In this document: in pieces, positions 9,601 to 16,043 of the stretch
Layout: the number at the start of each line of letters is the position of its first letter
Numbering within the stretch: position 1 is the stretch's first letter
Assembly: GCA_002682825.1 (NCBI GenBank)
Contig: NOKP01000098.1
Location: 14,892-30,934, forward strand
Direction of reading: 5' to 3'
DNA: 16,043 nt
Origin: Neonectria sp. B-13
Taxonomy: Eukaryota; Ascomycota; Sordariomycetes; Hypocreales; Nectriaceae
Program-made: the position numbers and the translations under genes
Notes under the pieces: model-generated
The model's database searches: none
What the model was told of the DNA's origin: nothing
The model's input: only the letters and a program-made list of their open reading frames with translations

Positions 9601-10815
9601 ATGATACGAGACGTAAAGCCCACGGTTAATTGATAAACACGAAGCCCAGGAAATGACGCTGTCCACATCCCAAGTACGTTGAATACTAGGGGCGATTTTT
9701 TGAGACCTCCGGATGTTTAAGCTTGGGCGACTGTCTCCACCACTTAGTATTGAGGACCAATCCGGCTGAACCTGTTCGTTTTCGTCTGTCCCAGCGTGAG
9801 GTGACGCAGTGCCAATTGCATCTGGTACCGCAAGGTTCCGCCAGTAGTCAGCCATATCCTTTAGACCGAGCCCAGGCCGTTCATCCCAGCTAACATTTTC
9901 TTCTTCTTCTTCTTCTTCTTCTTCTTCTTGGCAATCACATAAATGCGCCCAGTTTCTTTCTAAGAAAACTTTTGCCAAGTAGAGATCTGACTCAGAAGGA
10001 ACACTGGTGTCGTTGATGTCCATCTCATTTTCAACATCTGAGACATCCGACTCAGAGCTGGAGTCTGTTTCAAAAGCGTCTTCTGACAGAGACTCGACGT
10101 CGGACAGTAATCCATCGCCAATGCCTTCTTCTTGATAGGTTGTGTTCCCATCTTCCCGTATTCTACCTACGTCGTTTTCGACTGCTCTGTATGCATCTGG
10201 GTCGGGAGGGGCGCTTGTTCTCTCAGGCGAGAAGCGCGATGTGCTTTCTCTCTCTGAGGAACCCGATATAGGAACATAGTGCGACTGTAAATCCGAAGTT
10301 TCGCATATGTCATCATCTCCGGTAGAGTGACACTGGTCACCACATGGTCCCATCACGCACGAGCTCAACACCGCCTCTCCTAACGGGCTAGGCGAATTTG
10401 AACCCGTATCAATTGTTCTGCGTGGCTCTGCCGCATTGCGTAGATTCTGCAGACACGGCGGTGCCAACACAGCCCCTTCCGTTGATTGTGAACGCAATCC
10501 ATTTCTGGCCACAATGGTGTCGCTTGTGGTGTGGTTCAAGGTTGGTGGGAGTGGCGCCTCAGTTCGATCTGACCGGCTAGCGGCATTTGCGAGGACATCA
10601 AGGCAGCTTGTTGACTCTGGGCGACCTTGCGGCGAGGATGAAGGTGGCAAAGCTTCTATCGGTTGGGGGACATAAACTTGAAATCGGATATCTCCGTGCA
10701 TCGAGGAGTTCCGAAGCCGTCGTCGGGCGCGTTTAGCAATGACATCTTGCCTTGCTTTCTCCTCTGGCGTATCGTACTTTCGAGGTCGCCCACGCTTTTT
10801 GGGTGCTTCAGGCAT
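6648..10815 (-). CDS. Giant AT-hook DNA-binding protein (exons 10815-6942 and 6889-6648), probably interrupted
   Basis: The protein starts MPEAPKKRGRPRKY, with a canonical AT-hook core (RGRPRKY) at residues 8-14 followed by a basic helix, so it should bind the minor groove of AT-rich DNA in the nucleus. I place the start at the ATG at 10815; the frame opens further upstream only through a TTG. A long low-complexity Ser/Asp/Glu region (to about residue 310) includes a ten-Glu run coded by a GAA microsatellite. About 900 residues of globular, Trp-rich sequence with no recognised catalytic motif follow. A 52-nt intron (6890-6941) restores the frame into a Leu/Glu-rich helix. The frame ends at a TGA at 6650-6648 and another at 6632-6630, beyond which the same frame reopens for 481 codons. 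I suspect one broken gene, since no acceptor was found that removes both stops without losing plausible coding sequence. It resembles large fungal AT-hook proteins of unknown function. Confidence 0.75.
6890..6941 (-). other. Intron in the AT-hook gene (52 nt)
   Basis: The donor GTAGGT begins at 6941 and the acceptor CCAG ends at 6890, with a CTTAC branch-like site 14 nt or so before the acceptor. Removing it joins KKM to EHKGVNNRM in frame and bypasses the TGA that otherwise ends the first exon. Size and signals are typical of ascomycete introns. Confidence 0.75.
9898..9927. repeat. (TTC)10 microsatellite coding for poly-Glu
   Basis: Ten uninterrupted TTC triplets on the plus strand, read as GAA codons in the AT-hook gene. 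The uniform codon choice indicates a recent slippage tract. The repeat length may vary between strains. Confidence 0.95.
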
Positions 10816-10899
10816 AGTAAGCAAGATGCAGTATTACAGTGATTGACTTGGGATGTGTTGAAGTTCCCGCTGCTTGATGAAATGAGCTTGCCCCTGAGT

Positions 10900-11032
10900 T
10901 GACCGCGAAATCCTGATTCGGCTAGTGCATGACCGCGAAAGTCAAATGAAGTTAGTGCTTGACCGCTAAATTCTGGTTGGCTAGAGATTTTGAGCGCTAT
11001 GTCTAAAATAGGCTAGTGCAGTGACCGCGAAA
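10900..11032 (+). repeat. 30-bp iteron array upstream of the AT-hook gene
   Basis: The core TGACCGCGAAA occurs at 10900, 10930 and 11022. A variant TGACCGCTAAA is at 10960 and a weaker TGAGCGCTATG at 10991. The register is 30, 30, 31 and 31 bp. Between cores, a GGCTAGTGCA-type segment is also partly repeated. The array begins 85 bp upstream of the AT-hook ATG, so it could hold operator or iteron sites for that protein, or be a subterminal repeat of a mobile element. It lacks the unique spacers of a CRISPR array. Confidence 0.85.
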
Positions 11033-11107
11033 CTCAAAAGGGTAATTTCAACTGACCCGATGGTTTCGTACACAAGGCATATCACGGGGTGTAGAATCGT
11101 TGAAACC

Positions 11108-11791
11108 ATGTCCGGAGCCGACTAACAATTGTCTCCAAGTGCTGCTGCAGAAAATCTCCGACAACCCTTCGTCGCCGAAAAGCGCTCTAAGAGGATTGCT
11201 GAGTCTCCAGTTAATATAGCTCCAGAAGCGACATCTGGGCTACAATCGAAGACAACAAAAGCGGCAAGCCCAAATCCTGCGACCCAAATAAAACATCAGA
11301 AAAAAGTGAGATTTTCGGAAAGGGTCAGCGTCAAATTTTTCAACCCTGAAACAAGTGATGCTGGCTCCCAGGAACAGGTCACTCAAGGCACGAAACAAAC
11401 AAAATCTCCGAAAGTGAATGTCCGATTCAGCATAACATCCTGTGGTCGAAACAACCAATGGAACCATAAGGGCTTCTCCTCGTTCAAGACACTCAGTAAC
11501 CTCATGCGAGACCTTCCCCTATCCGGTCATTTGAAGGGTCTTAGATTTATCTTGAGAATTCCGGGGATGGCGAATATGAGAGGAAACATCAGGTTGGGAG
11601 ATGAAAAGGCGTTTACGAAGTTAAAATCGGAATTTCTCTACGCCATTGAAAACGACCGAGAAGTCCACACAGCTGGAGGAAAACAAGCATCCAAAAGCTT
11701 TCGGGTCGAGGTTGTGATCTGCCTCCTCAAGGGCAGGATTATGAAAGGAATACCAAGAAGAATTGAGGACTCTTCGATTGATGACATCTAG
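11108..11791 (+). pseudogene. Small basic protein gene with a stop at codon 6; unknown function
   Basis: An ATG at 11108 in good context (AAACCATG) reads five codons, meets TAA at 11123-11125, then stays open in the same frame to 11791 (about 220 more codons). No other ATG precedes the body of the frame until an internal Met (about residue 125 of the open part). The product would be Lys/Arg-rich at its N-terminus with a KKVRFSERVSVKFF patch and a more globular C-terminal half. No domain is recognised. The stop is one C-to-T change from CAA, the type of change RIP makes. Alternatively, ACTAAC followed by CTGCAG at 11122-11150 may be the branch site and acceptor of an intron whose first exon I cannot find. 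Confidence 0.45.
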
Positions 11792-12501
11792 CTTTACTAT
11801 AGTAGCATCGCTTAGTTTATTAATGCACCTCTCTCTATTGTCATCAACTACTTCGTATGCCCTTTGCAATGAGGTCGCGGACAATTCTAACTCTCCGCAC
11901 TTGTCTACCACTTTCCCACTCCCATTACCCCCCCCCCCGACGTCATCTGATGATGGGGTGATACGGGGCATTGTTTGTGCAGTGCTTGTGCACTCTATCA
12001 ATGTCCTATCGGGGTTTATAGGAGTTGGATGACTCCCCTGAGAGATATTACTTTCCTAAGAAATGGTGCCAGGTACGGCAGATGGAGGTCGCGAAAACAT
12101 TCGAGGAATGTGACGAGGTGAATGAGGGTGTCTGGTTTTTTTTTTTTTTTTAAAAAAAAAGGGTTAGAGACATATGAAAATCTCCGACATCGTCAACCAA
12201 GCCGACGCAAAAGGCGTCGAAATCGCGCTACGACCCAACTAGACAGTGATTCGGATTCGGCCACAGGAGGGGATGAAGGTGAGGCGACCTCAGATGAGGA
12301 GAGCCTTGTTGCCATGCGAAAGAAGCAAGCACAGACCGTGCGCAAGATGGAAACCCGAGTACATGAGCTCATTGGAGAATTCGAACGAAAATATCCGAAA
12401 TAGCAGAAGTGTTACAACAGAGTTGAATAGTGGATAGTACAATAGGGTCATAAATATGTAAAGTGTTCACTTAGTAAATCTAGGATGTTATTCACAGCTA
12501 A
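11792..12501. other. Non-coding or decayed stretch with homopolymer tracts
   Basis: No convincing gene is present. There is a run of eleven C at 11928-11938, and T16 followed directly by A9 at 12136-12160. A short plus-strand frame through 12170-12403 encodes a charged segment with an Asp/Ser/Glu-rich stretch and a final coiled-coil-like helix (RKKQAQTVRKMETRVHELI). This could be an exon of an unrecognised gene, but the frame opens through the homopolymer and I do not call it. Confidence 0.4.
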
Positions 12502-12504
12502 TTG

Positions 12505-12862
12505 CAGGTTATCAGGCTAGCCGTGCTCTGGATGCCGAACGTGCGCGGCATCATGAAGGTCAAGGCCCTCGTCGAGACCGCCGCCGCCGACCTCAAGCCG
12601 GGTGGGAAGATGGTTGTGTACTGTACCAGCCATGCCAAGTACAAGGTCCAGCAGCTGGGGTGCCGCTACTATCGCGGCAGGCCGGAGGAATACGGACCAC
12701 ACTTTGCGGTGTAGAGAGAGGCCGGCTTCCAGGCCTGGCTCCGTGCCATACATCGTGGCCACAGCGGCGCTGGGTACAGGGCTCGATGTAGTAGGCATCA
12801 GCCATGTGACATATCACGAGGTCGATACGCGTGACGGCAAGACGGAGAGGCTGCGGGTCTGA
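12505..12862 (+). pseudogene. RecQ-type helicase C-terminal domain relic
   Basis: A GC-rich island reads as the second RecA-like lobe of a RecQ helicase, broken across two frames. The first frame, to a TAG at 12712-12714, gives VKALVETAAADLKPGGK and MVVYCTSHAKYKVQQLGC, matching the motif IV region. The second frame, from about 12736 to the TGA at 12860-12862, gives YIVATAALGTGLDVVGI followed by SHVTYHEV, matching motif V. It then jumps directly to TRDGKTERLRV, so the arginine-finger motif VI segment has been shortened. It cannot encode an active helicase. It lies on the opposite strand to the two truncated OrsD-type genes and carries the part those genes lack, but whether it belonged to the same copy is unknown. 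Confidence 0.75.
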
Positions 12863-13394
12863 TGAGCGGGCTGCTCGTTCGAATGCTCATCTATGCTTCT
12901 CGGCTCTTTGATGAAAGAGATGCACAAGATCAGTCGCCTCGGCCGTCTACCAACGAAGCCCTATAATAGCTACAGCGTCGCAGGTCTTTCGCAAAGTATA
13001 TCTAATTTCCGATCACCCCAGTGGTACACCGTCAGTGATCTTTGTTCTCATAATGGCCAAAATAGACATTCTTGTAATCTTATGCAAAAGATACAGCCAA
13101 TCGTGGATGACACTGAGAAGAGACTGCATGGCTTTAAATTGGAGGATTTCTGATGGTTGAACTTGCTTGGTATCCCTTGGCCCGGACGCAAATACGGTCA
13201 TGATTACATATATATAGATACGGTAACAAATGGCCAAACAATGTGAATATACAATCCCGCAAACCCTACAACCTCATAGAACATTGCAACATGCAAGAGG
13301 CTTTAGTATATTACATGAGCCCTTTGTACGATTGTCCATCTCACACTGCAAGGTTCTACCCTCTTATTACAGTTCCTATTTCCCGACTATATAG
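12863..13394 (+). other. Region between the helicase relic and the nuclease-like gene; no clear gene
   Basis: Short frames exist (for example 12893-13153, opening with an ATG), but none resembles a known family. If the downstream PD-(D/E)XK gene is intact, its first exon or exons should lie here or just upstream. I could not identify a donor site that joins cleanly. Confidence 0.4.
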
Positions 13395-14438
13395 GATTCC
13401 CAGTCACAATCGCAGTCACAAGCATCCGGCCGGTCCTCGCCAACAAAAGCCCTCGCTGGATTGGAAATCAACCCTGATGGCATCAAGGGACGGACGCTTT
13501 CTCTTGGGGATCCGCGGATGCCGCAAAAACTTACTAAGCTGCTGATGGAGCTGCAAATGACGACGACCAGTGGGTTTGGTCTAATATCCAGCGACTACAG
13601 AGCTGAGATTAGGGAGGAAGCCAAGAGAGATCCCAATTTTCATTCCTTTCTGGACCACATGTTTGCGAATTCTAAAAACCACGAGCGGATCGGTCCAACG
13701 CCACCAATTCATCTGGTTACCCATCTGGTCGCCGAGGCGGCGGAATGCCAGCTGTCAAGGCAAAACGAGGCAGGGTGGAACATGATGGTTCATCACCCGC
13801 TGTTATTAACGGCCATTTACGGCCCGCGACGACAGGATCAGCTCGTAGGGTTCGCGCCTTGCACGACAGCAAAGATCATCAAGGAATACGTCTCAACAGC
13901 CTCACAGCCAAAGATAGTTAACTTTTGCGTATATATGAATTCGACAGTCGATGAGGCTGCCTCCGACGCGGTGCAGATCCTACGTAGAATGCTGCCAGCT
14001 GGGGTGATCAACCACACAGACTTTCATCCCCTTCGCGACCGCCCAATTGCCATCAGCATCGAGACCAAGAGCCGAGGCAGGGCGCAGTCAGAGACAGCCG
14101 AGCTACAGCTGGGCACATGGCATGCAGCGCAGTGGCGATTCCTGGAAGACCTTGTTTCTCGCACTGGTGGCTCTCTTGACGGCTTGCCCTTTCTGCCGGC
14201 TGTGATTGTGCAAGGCCACAGCTGGAGCTTTGCGGCTACGACAAGGGAGGGCCACAGGACCGACTTGTGGACCGAGTACTGCTTTAGGTCGACGTCTGAT
14301 GTTGCTGGTGTGTATAAGGCGATATGGGGGTTGCAGCGTCTGGCTCTGTGGGCGAGGGAAGTGTATTGGCCTTGGTTTAAGAAGAACGGTCTTGGTGTTA
14401 AAGATGACGAAGAACATATACCTAATAGCGCAGCATGA
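13395..14438 (+). CDS. Fungal PD-(D/E)XK nuclease-like domain protein (5' end uncertain)
   Basis: The frame is open from 13395, just after ACTATATAG, to the TGA at 14436-14438. There is no usable ATG near the front: the apparent start at 13461 is TTG. The front is Ser/Gln-rich linker (DSQSQSQSQASGRSSP), then a helical segment and the nuclease-like core. Counting from 13461, E103 lies in EAGWN, D187 in NHTDFHPLR, and E201/K203 in the SIETK strand that forms the ExK part of the motif. QLGTWHAAQW, LPFLPAVIVQGH and a C-terminal VYKAIWGLQRLALWA helix follow, in the order seen in the fungal PD-(D/E)XK nuclease-like family (PF20516 type). Catalytic residues appear present, but activity in this family is not established. 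The missing N-terminus means either an unspotted upstream exon (acceptor TATATAG) or a 5'-truncated copy. Confidence 0.8.
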   Translation, partial: DSQSQSQSQASGRSSPTKALAGLEINPDGIKGRTLSLGDPRMPQKLTKLLMELQMTTTSGFGLISSDYRAEIREEAKRDPNFHSFLDHMFANSKNHERIGPTPPIHLVTHLVAEAAECQLSRQNEAGWNMMVHHPLLLTAIYGPRRQDQLVGFAPCTTAKIIKEYVSTASQPKIVNFCVYMNSTVDEAASDAVQILRRMLPAGVINHTDFHPLRDRPIAISIETKSRGRAQSETAELQLGTWHAAQWRFLEDLVSRTGGSLDGLPFLPAVIVQGHSWSFAATTREGHRTDLWTEYCFRSTSDVAGVYKAIWGLQRLALWAREVYWPWFKKNGLGVKDDEEHIPNSAA

Positions 14439-15529
14439 ATTTAGAAGGTGATATTTTCAAGTTTCAGTTCCTCCAACTTGGGCTGATCCCATGAGCCGCG
14501 AACAGATAGGCAGCCAGAGACAGAATTATTGGAGAGGGAGCAGCCCCAGGCACATATGTCTTCTTGCAGATTTTGTCAGATGAGACATTAATTGACTGAA
14601 ATAATACATCAACCGCCTCCATTTCTGACCGAATCACAGACGGACGGAGGTGGAATTGGAAACGCCAGGCAAGTGCGAAGGCGTTGGAGAACTGGGCAGA
14701 AATGGACTTGATAGGGAATGCTGGCCCTGAAGTTTGATCAGCTAAACTAACCTAATCAGGAAATCGTCACGCTGAAAGAATTTCACTAGTCCAAAAGAGG
14801 AAATCGTCACGGTCTAGCAACAGCGGTCAGTATTATCGAGTTTGACACGCAACAACAACAGCACTATAGATCCAATCATTTAAAAATTCCATTGTCATGC
14901 TCTTTGGGCATTAAACTTCCCAGGATGACTAAATCAAAGAAGATCCTTGGTTGTGGCTCTGAAGATCTACTACCAAATTGGCCCCTAGAAGCCTCCAAGG
15001 GGCAGAATTTGAACATAGCACAACATGAATACACGAATCTGCACCAATGGACCGAATACTCGTAATGTCTGACAACCCTGCCTACGAACGGCCATGGATT
15101 GGGAAATGACGGAGAAAGCCCCCACTTACCACTTCTCTTACGACACAACGCACGAAGCATGGCGGGATCCCCTTCCGGTCCTTCCAGTGTGGTCGAGAAG
15201 AAGGAAGAAGGGAACGGTTCTGGAAACCATCTGAACAGGATATACAAGCCTTTTAATTCTATAGAGTAGGAAGCGGGGGATATAAGAATGGATGGTTAAA
15301 GCAGGGGAGCCAAGCAAGTTGATGCGAACGCAATGTCTAATGCGCATTCGAATTTCAACACGGTACTTGACTACCTCTAATTACGATAAATGTCTAATTG
15401 AAATCCTCCATCTATGAAATGAACTCTATTGATTGATACAGTCTTGTTTTGTTTTGCAGTGTCGTCACTGTCTGTATCCCCAAAAGGACAAGCCTTGCCT
15501 TCCTCGCTGAAGTCAGACACTACTCTGTC
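14439..15529. other. Intergenic region between nuclease-like gene and transporter
   Basis: I see no credible gene. Apart from the short repeats at 14758-14829, the sequence is unremarkable. The proximal part near 15450-15529 would hold the 3' UTR of the minus-strand transporter gene. A minus-strand frame at 14876-15247 opens only through TTG and has no recognisable content. Confidence 0.6.
14758..14829 (-). repeat. Inverted, diverged iterons related to the 10900-11032 array
   Basis: AGGAAATCGTCACG occurs at 14758-14771 and 14798-14811. Read on the minus strand these give TGACGATTTCC followed by CTGATTAGGTTAGT or by TTTTGGACTAGTG. A further TGACCGCT follows at 14829-14822 with CTAG after it. 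The left array has TGACCGCGAAATCC followed by TGATTCGGCTAGTG, so the two arrays share a TGAC...TCCTGATT.GG.TAGT pattern in opposite orientations. Unit spacing here is 20 and 40 bp. Confidence 0.5.
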
Positions 15530-16043
15530 CTACTCCTTCTTGGCCTTCTTGTTCTTGGACACCCTTGCCAGCCAGTAGAATACGAAAGCCATGGCAACGT
15601 TGAAAATGCAGAAAACCCACATAAACCCAAAGTCCCTCCACCTGTTATCGAAGCTGACGCTGACACTGGCCAAGAAGGTATTGGTCTCGCTCATGGCGCA
15701 GTATCCACAGTCGGAAGCCTCAGGGTCGTCGAGGTAGCCCCCAGCTTGAGCGATAAAATCGGAGGCATACTCGGCGCACGTTGAGCCGTTGGGTGCGCTG
15801 AAGCGGACGAATTCGTTGGGCGCGCAGTACATGGGGGCGTTGCCGAGGGAGGTGCCGAGGAAACTCTCGATGATGTACGTGAAGGGGTTGACGCGGTACA
15901 TGAAGATCCAGAATCCCGGGAGAGCATCCGGGCCGGCAAGGACACTATCACGCAATGTCAGTTGAGACTCATGGTGTGATTTTGGTGTTGGGGGCTTACC
16001 CGCAAAATGTGAACATCATGATGAGGAGGAGGTTCACAGCACC
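15530..16043 (-). CDS. PDR-type (ABCG) ABC transporter, C-terminal end, partial
   Basis: This is the 3' end of a multidrug-resistance-type full-size ABC transporter; the gene continues beyond the right edge. The two exons in the window (16043-16000 and 15944-15530) join across a 55-nt intron to give NLLLIMMFTFCG then VLAGPDALPGFWIFMYR, a hallmark of the PDR/CDR subfamily near the penultimate membrane segment. The long extracellular loop has the expected cysteines (YCAPNEF, STCAEY, CGYC). A last hydrophobic helix (FGFMWVFCIFNVAMAFVFYWL) and a Lys-rich cytosolic tail (NKKAKKE) end the protein. Such proteins pump lipophilic compounds across the plasma membrane. This part looks intact, with ordinary codon use, and may be the native flank of the accessory region. 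Confidence 0.93.
15945..15999 (-). other. Intron in the ABC transporter gene (55 nt)
   Basis: The donor GTAAGC begins at 15999, the branch-like CTGAC lies near the middle-3' part, and the acceptor GATAG ends at 15945. Removal joins a split Gly codon (GG|T) and restores the conserved FCGVLAGP sequence. Confidence 0.9.

Noticed and set aside
10813..10824. AT-hook gene start at 10824
   Set aside because: That codon is TTG; the ATG at 10815 directly precedes the AT-hook segment and is the sensible start.
10900..11032. CRISPR-like array
   Set aside because: The repeated core is 11 bp, the intervening sequence is itself partly repeated, there are no cas genes, and the context is fungal.
11763..12032. 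Plus-strand 89-aa frame
   Set aside because: Passes through the C11 tract and has no recognisable content; not supported as a gene.
12136..12160. T16A9 as a poly(A) tail scar of a retroposed sequence
   Set aside because: No adjacent reverse-transcriptase or SINE-like sequence and no visible target duplication; could be simple slippage.
12893..13153. Plus-strand 86-aa frame between the helicase relic and the nuclease-like gene
   Set aside because: Opens with an ATG, but there is no homology I recognise and no splice sites linking it convincingly to 13395.
14876..15247. Minus-strand 123-aa frame
   Set aside because: Starts at TTG, has irregular composition and no domain; treated as intergenic.
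1..16043. Telomeric repeats or tRNA/rRNA genes
   Set aside because: No TTAGGG arrays or convincing RNA gene structure seen on either strand by eye; a tRNA scan was not possible.

Overview
The window looks like an accessory, repeat-rich stretch of a filamentous ascomycete (Pezizomycotina) genome. Two lines of evidence support this. The introns are short (52 and 55 nt) with GTA-type donors and CTxAC-like branch sites. The protein families are typical of fungi: OrsD-type double C2H2 proteins fused to RecQ helicase, a fungal PD-(D/E)XK nuclease-like protein and a PDR-type ABC transporter. No species is assigned.

Layout, left to right. (1) 60-3266, minus strand: a 1068-aa open frame with two C2H2 fingers (OrsD/DUF3505-like), a region with a tyrosine-recombinase signature, and the start of a RecQ-type helicase that is cut off after motif Ia. 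(2) 3506-3911: two identical 199-bp direct repeats separated by 8 bp. (3) 3825-4919, minus: the N-terminal third of a paralogue of the first gene, truncated exactly at the edge of the 199-bp repeat. (4) 5091-5168: an array of TCAATTCTAC motifs ending in a 19-bp palindrome, upstream of that paralogue. (5) 5184-10815, minus: a very large AT-hook gene with one clear intron, interrupted by two in-frame stops near 6650-6630. (6) 10900-11032: a 30-bp iteron array in front of the AT-hook gene. (7) 11108-14438, plus strand: a decayed zone with a small ORF carrying a stop at codon 6, a low-complexity tract, a broken RecQ helicase C-terminal relic, and a PD-(D/E)XK nuclease-like gene whose 5' part is unclear. 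(8) 14758-14829: inverted, diverged copies of the iteron. (9) 15530-16043, minus: the 3' end of a PDR/ABCG transporter gene that runs off the window and is probably the ordinary chromosomal flank.

The AT-hook gene and the C2H2-recombinase-helicase gene lie head to tail on one strand, each with its own upstream array of short iterons. The same family occurs as at least two, and perhaps three, broken copies within 13 kb. I read this as the debris of a two-gene, iteron-bearing mobile element, with one copy apparently inserted into another. The recombinase signature in frame with the helicase is the strongest support. The mobility claim and the element boundaries are inference.
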